Source: Neofusicoccum parvum | Lineage: Eukaryota; Ascomycota; Dothideomycetes; Botryosphaeriales; Botryosphaeriaceae | Assembly (NCBI GenBank): GCA_020912385.1 | Contig: CP087210.1 | Coordinates: 682,001-746,000 of the forward strand | Reading direction: 5' to 3' | Length of the DNA: 64,000 nt | Part shown: piece by piece, positions 1 to 12,476 of the stretch | Numbering within the stretch: position 1 is the first letter of the stretch | Layout: each line of letters opens with the position of its first letter | Notes under the pieces: generated by a model | Told to the model about the DNA's origin: nothing | The model's database searches: none | The model's input: only the letters and a program-made list of their open reading frames with translations | Program-made: the position numbers and the translations under genes

Positions 1-345
1 TTTTCTTCGCGCTTACTGTCAGCTGCAGGCTATAGCGCCCCTCTGCACGTTTCTGTCTGGTCCTGCATATGCACCACAGAATCACCCCACTTTCAAGCCC
101 TGGGCCATTAGCCGATCAAAGCGCTGTCAGCTTATCTCATTTTTCCTGTTTTCTTTTCCTGTTAGCATATTTGGAAATACGAGCTCATGGAGGAGGAAGT
201 TGATGTGCGCATAAGCCCCCACAACTAAGAATAAAAGCGGATAGCTCAGCCTAGTAAATTTGCATCACTCTTACCATTGAACCATCTTTACAGTCACGGG
301 AAGTGGAAAGGAGAGTGATATAGCCATGCCGCCTGGATCAGACAC
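1..345. other. Upstream flank of the AAA+ ATPase gene
   Basis: No gene is recognised here. The frame of the downstream exon is closed by a TGA at 316-318. An ATG at 326 is in another frame and stops after seven codons. A short upstream exon of the neighbouring gene could lie here, but none can be demonstrated. Confidence 0.4.
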
Positions 346-3300
346 TTGAAGGATGAGGGCCCGACACCTGAAGCGAATGTTCTCGACGAAACGAATGTCC
401 GCCCCTCACCGCCAACCAAGCCGGACATCAACGAGCCTGCATCTTCAAGCAGGACAGCCCTGGAGATGACTTCCACGGATACAGATATTCCGGAGAAGGG
501 TGACCACGAGGCGAATGCTCTGGATAATAGCAGCTCCGAGGCAAATGACCCAGAGACAAAATTTCCAGAGATGGATGCCTTAGAGACGCATGCTCAGGAA
601 GACGCCTACCCTAGGTCAAATTCCTCGGACTCTGCTTCACAGAGGATACCAGATGAGGGACTAGAACATGTTTCCGAGAAGGAACCTGATTCCCATCCCG
701 ATGACTCGCTTCACTATCCATCATCTCCAAACGCCACAAATGAGAAATCAAAGATCGATGCAGAAATGCGCGGACGTGGTCAGCCACTACCACTCCGGTA
801 CATGCAACAAAACGCTTCTCAGAGGATAGATGATCATGGGAACCTCTTGAAACTCCTATGCGACCGGGTAGCCTACTTGGAGCACGAGTTGGAGAGCATT
901 CGGGCAGGACCAAGGCCAGTCGGCACCAAACCAACTGAGACTTTGCCAGTTGAGAATTCGCCGCCATCACAACCTGAATTACTCTCTATCATCGAATACG
1001 GAGACCTTCAATGGTTCAGTTACCCAGAAAACCGTATAAAGTATGCCATCGAAGTCGAGTTGGTGGAAAGTAGTATTGGTACCCTGTCCCAGTCAGCAAC
1101 CAGGACTCGAGAAGATACTCATCGTGATTTGGACGGCCACAAACTCGCGCCTTTGGTTGAGGGATCTCCGGTCTTTTCGTCCACTTCTGATAATTTAGTC
1201 CCGCGGCGGATCCGCATTCGCTCACCTTTCCTACTGGAGTATTTCAAAACTATCAGCGGAATAGGTCTATCTTTTCCATCTACCACAAACTTCATCTTTC
1301 CATTCAAGCTACTTGTTGGGCATGAAATGGACATCAGACGGATTTTTGGTGACCTGGAAACAAAGATGCAGGCGAGTAATCAAGGCGAGGACTCGGGAAG
1401 TGACAAGGAGAAAACACAAGGAAAAATCGAAGACTCAGACCTGTTGGAAAGTTTGGATAGTAATCACGACGGCACGCAGCGACTTACATCCACTCCCAAG
1501 GACTTTCCGGCCAGCCAAGGGCTCAGCAGTCCAGGTTCACTGACCCACGAGGTATCAAAAGACGTCGAAATCGCAGAAATCAGAGACCGCCATGAACATT
1601 TGCGGCTCTTGGTGGAGTTGCTTGACAGCTATCTCAAGCCCAACCTCGATCAATTTCATTCGATTAAAAACAAAACAACATCTCAGATCTCTTTCGATTA
1701 CCTCTGGTGCTTATTCGAGCACGGACAGGAAATAATTCATCAAGGTGGAGAATTCCAGATTTCCCGAGTGTTCAGCTTCACTGGAGGGCGTGATATTATG
1801 CCATCGATGGAAGAAACGAATGACCCGCTGAGGCTGCCCCCTCCACCAACTCCTCATTCGGATCGAACGATCATAAAAAAGCCTTTTTATGTCGATTGCT
1901 ATCGATGGGATTTTGACGGAGAGAGCTACCAACCGGTTTCCATGCAGTGTCAAATCAAACCATTCACCGGATTCAAACAAATCACGTCTTTACCAGTTTA
2001 CCCTTTGTCTTTTGATAAAAGAGGGAACGAAATCAAGCAAGAGTTGATCCAGAGGGGCGAGAAATTCATGAGCCTGACAAGGAAGAATGAAGTTATCCAT
2101 CGCCATTACACGGGAACTACTATTGGCACTGCTATAACGAAAGCCGAGGAGGTAAGTAATTACTTCCACGAGAATGTGTTTGCCTTATCGGTCTAATCAT
2201 TTCGCAAGATTGATTCACATGTTATCATTGACCCGCGTCTCGCTATTCTGGAGAAGCCTGAATGGGAACTGAATAGAACTGGCCTGACGAGAACCCCCTA
2301 TGATACCCGTGAACTTGTCTTTGTGGGATCGTCTCTCGAAGATCGTCTGGAAATGGACCTGTATGTGGACCACCTCAACTATTTGCGGTGGTTTTCACCA
2401 CGGAAGCATCTTCTAGAGCCTTCAGATGACCCCGTGGAGCCCAATGAACAAGACAGGATGCTACTCCCAAACTCTTTGTACGGCTTTGTCCTTAGATCTC
2501 GAAAATGGGGTAAGTGATATATCAGACCTACTACCGAAAGGCTAAGGCTTATTTGCGAGCAGTGAAACTACTAGTGAAGCGCATCGACGACATCGTATAT
2601 CAAAACTCGTTCGACAATCTCGTACTGTAAGTAAATGGGCTGCTCCTCTTTTCACTTAGCTTTGATTAGTTTGTTAATATATGACCGATCAACGATGAAA
2701 GGCCACCTGGGCATGCCGAATCTATAAAGGCGCTTGTGCAAACTTTCAGCAGAGGGTCAAAAGCTGACGGAGAGGCTGACCGAATGGAGGTCATGATGGA
2801 TCCAGTCAGGGGAAAAGGTAGGAATACGGGTTGCCTTTCCAAGACATTCATCTAACCCTGCACAGGGAAGGGCGTGATAATTCTTTTGCATGGGGAACCT
2901 GGTGTTGGGAAGACCTCTACCGCTGAGTGCATTGCGGACTACACCTCGCGCCCACTGTTCCCAATCACCTGTGGGAATATCGGTCAGAATGCGGTAGACG
3001 TAGAGGAGAGCCTCGAAAAGATCTTTCAGCTGGCACATAGTTGGGGATGCGTCTTGTTACTTGATGAAGCCGAGTGAGTAGCAAGTTCACTTTTCACATC
3101 CAAGCTCGCACACTAATACTCGGCAGTGTATTCCTCCAGGAACGCAACAAAGATGACCTCGTCCGAAACGCAGTGGTCTCAGTATTCTTACGGGTTCTTG
3201 AGTACTACAGCGGAATCCTCTTTCTCACGACCAACCGAGTCGGAATTATGGATCAGGCCTTTCGAAGCCGCATACACTTGAGCCTGTACTACCCTGCTCT

Positions 3301-4163
3301 GGGCAAGAAGGCGTCACTGAAGGTCTGGAAACTGCATCTAGAGATGGCCAAGAATCAATTCAAGACAAGTCGCAAGAAGCTTGAGTTCGACAGAGACGAG
3401 ATCTTGGACTTTGCCAAGGAGCAGTACCAGAGGCTGAAAGAGGAGGAGACATCACAGAGATGGAATGGAAGGTTGGTACCTCAATCAAATCTTGGAGACA
3501 GCTATCATTGAATTTTAATGCCATAACAGACAAATTCGAAACGCTTTTCAAACAGCCATTGCCCTGGCTGAATACCAAGCACAAGAAAAACGGCATTCAA
3601 AGAAGATCAAGCTTACCCGCAAGCAATTCGATATTGTGCAGAAGACTTCGGATACGTTCGATGAGTATTTGAGGACTACCCAGAAGGGAAGCCAAGCAGT
3701 ATTGGCGAGGCAAGCTAAAACACGGGTCGATGACTTCAAGGGAAAGGGTCATGGCGTCAAAGACAATCACCGTAAAAGAGGTGGCCGGAGAAAGACGCCA
3801 GATGAGGTGAAGGCTGAAAGTGAAAGCAGCAGTTTCTCTGAGAGTTCCGAAAGTGAGATGAGCTCTAGCTATGGTGACACGAGCAGCGATGGTGATGGTG
3901 ATGCGAGGAAGCACAATCAGGCTCGGCAAGCCTTTAATAGCAGCGATGATAGTGAAAGTAGGGTGGAAGAGGAGGGAAAAGGCAAGAGTGAAAAGAGGAA
4001 ATCCAAGAAGAAAGAAGTAGAGAGCGATCGTGAGATACAGAAAGCAAAAGAAAAGAAGGAGAGCTCCAAGAAGAAACATCGCTCCAAGCATAAGGAGGAG
4101 GGATCCAGTGACGAAGATAGCGAACCCGAGGCAAAGACTGGAAAGAGGCGCAGCAAAAAGTAG
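346..4163 (+). CDS. AAA+ ATPase with fungal N-terminal (DUF7025-like) domain
   Basis: Seven exons fit one frame: 346-2151, 2209-2509, 2563-2626, 2702-2817, 2866-3073, 3127-3471 and 3530-4163, about 1157 codons. The N-terminal third is charged and low in complexity. A conserved region before the ATPase (GDLQWFSYPENR, then FVLRSRKW across an intron) matches the large fungal family of AAA proteins with a DUF7025-type domain. The ATPase core has Walker A GEPGVGKTS (about residues 772-780) and Walker B LLLDEAD (ending near 832), split by the fifth intron. It is followed by a sensor segment LFLTTNR and the lid motif WNGRQIRNAFQTA. The tail is rich in Ser, Glu and Lys and ends in GKRRSKK, possibly a nuclear signal. 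Family members are thought to remodel or unfold proteins; the substrate is unknown. The 5' end is uncertain: 346 is a TTG, the first in-frame ATG is 466, and an upstream exon is possible. Confidence 0.82.
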
Positions 4164-5184
4164 TCGGACAGGCCTTAGTAGGAGCTGAAGCGGACCAGAG
4201 TCTAGTGGAGATTGCGGTTTTCTTCGTCATTCGTAGTCATTGTATTTCCCAAAAATTTCGGCCATACTAAATCAATGGGGCACATATTTGTCTTCAGTTG
4301 TGTCACAATTCATCAGAAACTTCGAGTAGAGCATTGGCAGGACCCCAAATTGTCAGGTGTCAAAATCTGTCAATAGTACCATGATACCCGTTCATACCAG
4401 TACTCCCACCCAAATTCCTTTACCTGAGTTCTCTTCCGCTGAGAGAAAGAATTAAACCCCTAATCAGCAAAGACTACTATCCGCCAATCCGCCAATCAGC
4501 CATTTGCTCCTTTGTAGACGTGAGGATATCAACAGCAACAAAAGGCAAAACAGATGGATGAGCCGATGAAAATTCCCTTCGCAATAAAAACTACTAACTT
4601 CTGTTGTGTAGGGCTACGTAGAAGAAAGACCTCGTACGCCCTCCCGAGAAAAACAAAGCTAAACAAGCAAGGATCCCGATCAACCCGAATTCGTGTGGGT
4701 TGTTCCATTTCAAGTTTCTTCTTCTTCTTTCCACCGATACTGATATTTCATCAGCTATGCAATTTGCGCGCAGTTGAAAACAAAACAAAAAGAAAGCCAT
4801 TTGTGACTTTTCAGCATGAGAGGGGAGCATACTCGGGCATTAATGACTTGATGAAAAGAGGAGAAGAGCCCCAATCGCGCCCAGCCAAGCCAATTAAAGC
4901 AAAAAGACTGCAATATGATGATGATTGTCATGAGTCGCCGAAAGGGGGTAAAGAGAAGAACATCTACGCCATGTTGAAATGTACCCCTGGTCAAAAAAGG
5001 AAAATGCCCGATGATACCCCTCCCGATAGCTCCGATATGACGAGAATGAAGTGTCTGACTGTTTTGTTTTTGGATTCCCGCGCCGTCCTAATCGAAACCC
5101 GATGATCCCGCCATTTCTAACCATTACGACAATGCCAAAGCGATGAGAAGAACGACTCGACTATGACGATAATGCATGGTCAGC
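4164..5184. other. Intergenic, convergent gene ends
   Basis: This is the stretch between the 3' ends of the AAA ATPase and UFD4 genes. It is AT-richer than its neighbours. A 183-codon open frame at 4554-5105 (+) has no recognisable domain and looks like chance. I see no RNA gene. Confidence 0.5.
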
Positions 5185-8100
5185 TCAAGACAGGTGGAAA
5201 GCACCCTGGCCTTCTTTGATTGCAACGAAGAGCTTCTCCTTGAGAATGTCCAGGGTGCTGTAATCAGGCATCTTCAGGTAGTTGACGCAGGTCATGACGC
5301 TGGGAAGGTAGTCATCGGACGTGTACGGAGGCTCGCTCGGCTTGCATACGACCGTGAACATGGGCGTGAGAGCCTTGAAACCTATTTCAGTGGTTAGCAT
5401 GGCCTGCTGAGATACATACGAATGCAGATGAACTTACCACCGATGGGGAGCTTGGGGCTACCAGTGACGAACTGAAGGAAGTCGCGGCGTTGTGACGCAG
5501 TAAGCTCGCTCATGACCTGCAGTAAGTTGCGAACACTCTTGCTGTCAAGGTTGTAGCCATGATCGGCCTTGATAGAATCCATGAGCGTTTCGAGCGACCA
5601 ATCCTCCTCGGTGCGGCCGAAGAGCATGACAAGCTCATCCGAGGTGAACGCCCTCAACGCGGAGTAAGGGAAGACCTGGGTGAATCCAGTGCGGAATGCT
5701 TCTGCCTGCTTTTGGACACCACTGCCGAGAGTCATGTCCAAGACCTTCTCAACGTACTGAGCGACGTTGTCAATGGTTACCGCGGTATTTACTCCGTCAG
5801 GGATGAGTTCGATGGCCGGGTAGCCGGGAAGGGTGAAGTCAAGACCGAGATCTTCCACATGAGCTCCGTCGACTGTAATCGCCTCGATAGCGGGGACCTT
5901 TTGCGCGGCGGTCAGGTTGCGATTCTCGTCAATCTTCTTCTTTTCCTTGGAGAACTTCTTGAGCAACACCAGAGCCTTGGCGAGATCGGCATCCACGGTC
6001 TTAACAGCACCAAGAGATGGCGGGACGGCGGTGCTGTCTCCAACACGGAAGAACGTAGGGTTGAAGGACACGTCGATAATGCGGGAGTCGAGCATAGAAC
6101 GAGCAACGAACTTGCCGAGAATCTTGAACAGGTGGAGCACCTTCTTGCCGTCCTCAGTGTCCGCCTGCTCCGCACCGAGAGGAGCGGGGAATAGTCCACG
6201 CTTGCCAAAAGCAAAATCATCCTTCTCATTTGACTCGTTCTCACGCCAGAGCTTGAGCTTCTTTTTGGAGAACTCCTTCGAGACCGTTGAGTAGAATTCC
6301 AGGGTTGGCCCGAGGCCGGTCCCGACTTCCTCGAAATACTCAACCTCCAGAACGCTTGGAGACGAACCGTAGAGCTCCATGACCTTGATAGCTGATTCGA
6401 GGATCTTGTTGCGAGAAATCCGCACCTTCTGGCGCTGCACCCTACCGAGGAACGGTCTCTCGTCCCGGTGGCGATCATGACGCGAGTCGCCAGTGGATTG
6501 TGCATTCTGCCACCTCGCCATCGACCTCGAGTACCCAAACGACGTCGACTGAAGGAATAGATGACGTGTCTCGAATGGGAACAAAAAGGGATAGAGCCTG
6601 GCGAGATCCTCGCTCCAGCTTGGGAGGCAATTGCTGGCAACGATGAGCGGCTCCTCGAGCTGCCTGTTCAGCTTGGCAGTGAGTTTAGTATTCACGAACT
6701 GAGACAAAGGCTCAGCGTTGACCTTGATCGCATCCTTCTTTTCGGAGAGAACGTCATCAAGGTTGGCGTTAAGCTCGTGAAGAATGCTAAGCAGGCGCAA
6801 GATGGACGAAGTAGTCGGGTTCTTGTTCAAGGACTGAGGAATTCCAACAGTATCCGAAGCGGATTCCGGAGGTGGAGTCAGTGAACTAGACTCTGCAGGG
6901 GGAGGGCCGGTTGCCTTCTTAAACTTGATAGTGTGTGTTGGCGACCAGATGTTGCGAGTGGCATCAGCCCCCTCAGTCTGGCTCATGTGGACGGCACGAT
7001 AGATCGTCGTCTCGTTGGAAATGGGCTGCTCGTTGACGCAGAACTCAATGTGCCAATCCTGAGGCACGGCTTGGATCGCAGCGGCGTAGGACATAGGTCT
7101 CGACGAAGTTGGGGTTCCGCCGAGCAGATTGCGCTGATACGCAAGGCTGGCGAGCTGCTCGGTCGCCATCCGCTCAGCAAGGGAACGGTCAGCCTGAGCG
7201 GCACGTGCCGACGACGGTGTGGCGCCACCCAACGGAGTTGCAACCCTGGTTCCATCTTCCTTGTGCGCTGTGGCTCTACCATTCGAAGCGACCTCTACAC
7301 TGACTGCAGACGGATCCGGAAGGTCTTCGTCCATCTCGTCCTCGAGATCGTCCACGATAGCATCCAAGCCATCTCCATCGCCTAGATCATCCTCATCGGA
7401 GAGCTGAGCCTCGTCGGCGCATTCAAGAGGGTCTCGAACGTCGTCGAGCGAGGATGGAGCAGGCGGAGGCGGTGGAGGCGGTGGATGTGTTTGATCTTGA
7501 CGCTTGCGGCTGGAACGTCTAGGCCCAGAGTCGGGCTGCTTTGCCGGAGTGCTTGCCTCCGGGTTTGTACTCGAGCCAGCTATTGCCTTCGATTTCGTCG
7601 TCTTCTTTGATGAAGATGGACGGTTTGTGCTATCGGTGGGAGCGGACAAGGGCGGTGTCGATGGAGAGTCCCTGCCTCCGAGGCCAGCATTACGCCCGGC
7701 AATAGCTGCAGCATACGCTGCAATGGCGCCAGATACTCCGTCTCTGTTCCTACCCGAGGGCCTGGGGCGCTCAGCAAGAGCAATTCGAGGTCGAAGGTAG
7801 TCGTCTAAAGCCTTGAATGTGGCAATCGCATGAATGGAGACCATGATATTCCTGTACGCCCGAGGAATGCCAGAGTCCTCGTCCGCAACAAGCTTCAGCC
7901 TCAGCTGCTTGGCGAGCATCGAAGCAGCGGAGCTGCGGTTGCTGTCGAACGTGTTCTGATGAACGGTGATGACTTCGAAATGCTCAGCTCGACTGAGCAA
8001 GTCTTGCAACTTGCTCACCAAAATGCTGAAAGGCGTGACTGGCGAGGCAGTGCTTGCGGTCTTCTGCTTGCTCTGGTTTGTTGTCCCCATGAATGCCTCC

Positions 8101-10961
8101 AGAAATGCTGTTCTAGCCTCTAGCTTGCTCGAGACATTAGTGTCAGCGAAGAGGTCGAGAAGAACGTCAACGATTCCCGAGGTCAGGAGCTCGTAGCTCG
8201 TGATGCTTTCCAGAGCATCTCCGTCGAAATACTCAGCTAAACGAATGAAGAGATCCTCGCCTCGGTCGCAGACTATGCCAGAGTAACAAGTCTTGATGTC
8301 CTGAGCCAGAGTTTTGAGGTCCTCCAAGATAGCCAGGGCTTTCTCGCGCATATCTTTACCTTGGTCCGTCTCGTGGACCTCCATGAACTTCTTAGCACGA
8401 AGAGTAATGATGTCGTCGATATTCGGTACTGTGAGACTGCCATAGCGCCGATCTGATGAGGACGAAGAATCAGAATCTTCGTCATCGTCGTCGTGGTTAT
8501 CATCGTGATCCTCGTTGTCCTCGTCATCGTCGTCCGAGTGCATCTCGGCGTCCGGGCCATCATCCATTTCACGGTCGATGTTCTCGCCACCTGCGTCACT
8601 ACTGGCTTTGCTGGAAGATTCAAAGGGTTCGGCCTCCAAAGCGGGTTTGTGCGGCTTCGGCTTTTCCTCTAGGGTCTTGGTGGGACGTTCGGCCAAGCGA
8701 GATACCTCAGATATGACACCTTCGCGGTAGAATTGATAGCGGTAGATGGACTCAAGGCGCTTTAGGAGGAGTTCCGCGGCCTGAAGGGCAAAAGTGACCA
8801 GGGAAGGATGATCTTGCTGTGACAGGATGGAGGCCAGGTAGGATGCATAAGGAACAGCCCGGAGGGCTTCCTTGAGGATTTCCTCGTCGAGATTCGACAA
8901 CATCTTGAGCTGTGCCGTTAAAACCTTCTGGCGAACACTCAAGTTAACTGTGCTGGAGTACGCGTCTGTGAGGGTAGGCAGAAGGATGACCGCAAAACGC
9001 CTAACTTCGTCCTTGCAATCCTCCAAGAGTTCCAGCCTCTTCTCGTTCGGAGACTTCCTTGACCTAGTGGACATCGAAACGATATCATCCCCGGGATAGC
9101 CCGCATCGTAGATGTCATCCAGATACGTCAGACCTTCTTTCTGGACGTTAGGCAGCAACTCGCAGATGACGTTCAAGGTCTCGAAAACTTGCTCGCGGGG
9201 GCGATGGATAAGGGCCTGCATGATGACAACGCTGTCGATCTTTGTTGCAATGTCTTCCGTGCCATCGGGTGGTGAGACACCGGTCAGAATCTGATAGAGT
9301 GTATCAACCACCTTCATCTTGAAGAGCTCTACAGAGAGTCGCGGAGAGGCGCGTGCCGTGATAGATAGGACACGGAGGAATAGCGTGTGGATATTCGGTC
9401 CAATCAGATTTGTCGTGCCCGGCAACAGGAGACGAAGGATCGCCTGTAGCAATTCCGGGCTGACCAGCTCTTCTAGCTTGCCTTCTTGATACTTGAAGCT
9501 CTCCACAATCCGCGAGACGCAGTAGCAGCCTTGCTCAACCACTCGCTGATCGCTGCTGTTCAAAACGTTGAGTAGGATGGGCATGACATCGCGGACAGTA
9601 GGAAAGCAATCCTCCGGAATGTTGCGGCAGCAATTGGCAGCTGTAGTCACCGCAGTCCTCTGTGTGCTGGTGGGAAAGAAGTCGAGGTACGTCAGACAAG
9701 CGTTCAAGCCCCCCTCGCGGACAATTGATGCTGGGAATTCCACGGAAATTTTCTCCAGGGTCTAGAGCAATCAGTAAAGGCAAGAGGAGATAGAACGCCA
9801 GCACTTACACTCAAAGCCTGCTCGGCCAAGTCAATGAAGTGGATTTCAAGCAGCTTCTGGCACAGGATCGGGACCGCACCGCCATAGACGACGTTCGCGG
9901 TGGCAGCGGGAAGAGCCTCCATCAGGTTGGCTATGCAACGGCACGCGAGGAGCATGATTTCCGGGTTCTCGTCACCGAAATCGTTGGGTTGCATGAGCGA
10001 AACAAGCTCTTTGACATACTGATCAGGCGGGAAGTGGCCCGCGAGGTTATCTTCAGTCGAGACCAGCAAGATCTCGGATAGTTCCTGTAGGGCAATCAAC
10101 TGCACTGACGGGTCGTCTTTCTGTCTTAAGTTCTCCAAGATGTTGCGCAGGCGCGAGGTCATGCCTGACATCATGCCACTCAGTGCTCGCAGCGTATTCG
10201 ACAGGCCAGACGGTCCTCCAGGACGGCCAAGGAAGCCTCCTCCAAACGGATCGTCGTCGTCATCATCCTCGTCGTACCGCGGAGGCACGCCGCCCTCTCC
10301 AGTGCTGTCGTCGCTCATTCCATGCCGACCTCTGTCTGCACCCTCGTCTTGTCCTTCCGCGATGTCATCGTCATCCCTCATTGTAACATCCTCGTCGGTC
10401 TTTGTTGACTGCTTCTTCGAGCGCCGAGTCGACGGGGTGGTGGAGGTGGACGGGTCTGCAGTACACGTCAGTGTTGGAAGATCGCGGGTGAGGTGACGTA
10501 GCGTGGTGATACGCACCTTGAGTGTCCTTCTTGCGGCTGCTCTTGCGCCTTGATGATGACTGGGCTGCTGCGGGGTTCGACTTTTCCTCTGAAGGTCCCG
10601 ACGACGGTCTGCGTGCGTCAGCGGGATGCATTGCTGACGGCGAATTGCCGGAATCATACCCAGCGCTGGACATGGCCGTGTCTGCTCGGCTGCCCTTCCT
10701 CCGACGAGTCGTGGCGGACGGGGCGGGTGCGGGGGGCTCCGGAGCGTCGACCTTGGCCCGCTTAGTGCGTCTCGAAGCTGGAGCTCGTGCGGGCTCGGGC
10801 TCCGCGGGCTGGTCGGGGCTGGTCTCGCGAGCGGGTGCTTTCCGTTTCCGCGTCGACGGTGGCGCCCTCGCAGGTGGAGCTGTGGTGGGCTGGGCGGGCG
10901 ACTGATTGGAAGAACCTGCTGCTGAGAGCCTCGCAGAAGAGCGAGTGACTCTTGAAGACAT
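5185..10961 (-). CDS. UFD4: HECT-type E3 ubiquitin ligase Ufd4/TRIP12
   Basis: Four exons: 10961-10517, 10455-9809, 9761-5438 and 5381-5185, giving 1870 residues, the usual size for Pezizomycotina Ufd4. The start ATG at 10961 opens a basic, Ser/Pro/Arg-rich leader, followed by an acidic stretch with a run of Asp. Armadillo-like repeats begin around residue 240 (LRNILENLRQKDDPSVQLIA). The middle is acidic and low in complexity. The C-terminal HECT domain shows VGTGLGPTLEFYS and ends with LPSVMTCVNYLKMPDYS, where Cys1837 is the expected thioester residue. In yeast the homologue ubiquitinates ubiquitin-fusion and some N-degron substrates for the proteasome. The last 65 codons, including the catalytic Cys, are on their own exon behind a 56-nt intron. 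Introns are 47-61 nt and join in phase, so the model is solid. Confidence 0.95.
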
Positions 10962-12476
10962 GAGAAACTGACTTGAGCTGACGGTGGTGCGGGTTAGATC
11001 CTGACTGTGGCGCGGCGTAGAGGGCGTCGCAGCGTCGTGGATCAAGGAAGGCGGGAGGGTGGAGGTGGAGCCCGTTGCGTTGGTCACGACCGCGGCCGCT
11101 TCGCAGTGCAGGGCGGAGGAGAGGTGGCGGGGCTGTACCTGGAAGAGAAAGGCGGCGACGTCGAAGTGCTGTGCAGCTGTCCAGGTGGTGAATGTGCTGG
11201 TGAACGACACTCCCGGTCCATGCCACAAATCTACGACCTGGCGGCCATAGGCGGGGCGTGCAGGCGGTGGTCGAAAGCGGATGCGGTGTGGTGCGAGCTG
11301 CGGATGAGCCGTTCGGAGGGACCAGGTGCCGCCAAGATGGAAAAGGAGGATGGGGAGGGCGTGTGGTGGATGCCGTTGAGATAGACGTAGATGGGGTTCG
11401 CTTTCGGCGATTAACGCATTGGCGGTGCTTAATCAGGCGTTTCAGCGCAAGGCCATTTCTACCCGCGCGCTTGAACCACCCGGCGGCCGCCCACGCGCCG
11501 CGCTTTACGCCGCGGCCTGCACCCCAGCGCCCTGGCCAGCTGCACCCAGCGCGCACGCGAACCGCCGTGAGTCTCACTCCGCGGGCCCGTTCGCTGCGTC
11601 TGTCGCCCGCCTCAAACGGCTCTGTCACGCTGTCGCAGCGCTGGGGGGCCCGCCGGCAGCCGACGCCCGCCCGCAGCAGCACGGATCTGCCGCTCACTGC
11701 CCGGCGCAACATGGCGCGCCGCGCAATTGCTCCAAAGCGGCAGGGCATGGCGCAATGCCGCACCTGGCACCGGGAAATGGTTGCCTCGACTGGGCAAGGC
11801 CACGCACGACATGGATCTGCCCGCGATAGCCGGTGCGCGGCCGCAGGCTGAGGCAGCAGGCGCGGACCGTGGGGTCACGATGGCATAGTGCAAAGCGATA
11901 TCGGGTAATGGAGCTCGCCTACAGCCACGGCGCCGGCCTTAGACTGCTGCGCGCCAGAGCCAGAGCCGGAGCCAGAGCCTCACGCTTCATAATGCGGCAG
12001 CCCGTCCCCAGCCCGCCAGGTTATAAGCAGCGCGGCCCGCCGCAAGCAGCCCAGGGTCTCGATTACTTTTATTCCTCCGCGCGCGCGTGCTAGACCCCAA
12101 ACTGCCGTAGCCCGCCCTGCAACGCCGTGACCCCTCATCGTAGTTAGCTCTATCGTTTCCGACCCCGCTAGACCAACCCAACCGCAGAAACGTTGCCCTG
12201 GCCCTCGTCCGCCCAACCATCCTTTCCCTCAAGCCGGCTGCCGTCCGCCTACTTCAACCGCTCGCCCGCCCAGCCTTATCTTCGCTGCACGCTTCTGCCG
12301 CCGGTTGTAGCGCCAAATCCACCGCCCCTCCACGCCCTCTTCTCCGGCCGATCCGCCGCCGGCGCGCGCACAGCCTCGGACGTCATACTCTCGACTCATC
12401 GTCGCCGCCGAGCGTCAACACGCGACAAAACCTCCGCCCGCCCCAACCGTCCCCGTCGCCTTCACCTGCGTTCCCG
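10962..12476. promoter_or_regulatory. GC-rich divergent intergenic region, UFD4 / NMN adenylyltransferase
   Basis: These 1.5 kb separate two head-to-head housekeeping genes. The region is GC-rich with many CpG sites. It has a short hexamer-like run of GAGCCA/GAGCCG around 11950-11980 and a pyrimidine-rich tract on the + strand from about 12150 to 12470, typical of a fungal transcription start and 5' leader for the adenylyltransferase. Open frames on both strands (for example 10762-11763 and 11258-11851) have Arg/Pro/Ala-biased content and no domain. I infer they are products of GC bias. Confidence 0.5.

Noticed and set aside
4554..5105. 183-codon frame (+)
   Set aside because: No domain, atypical composition, lies in the convergent intergenic region.
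5912..6640. 242-codon frame (-) and many + strand frames over 5.5-10 kb
   Set aside because: Shadows of the UFD4 coding exon in other frames.
11455..11510. Possible dispersed repeat similar to the reverse strand near 48640-48690 (both read GCGCTTGAA then GC-rich)
   Set aside because: Similarity is limited to about 30 bases with gaps and fits shared GC-rich composition; not enough to call a repeat family.
10371..11763. Frames extending UFD4 exon 1 upstream (11228) and 10762-11763 (-)
   Set aside because: The first merely reads upstream of the MSSRVTRSS start through GC-rich DNA; the second is a shifted frame without a domain.
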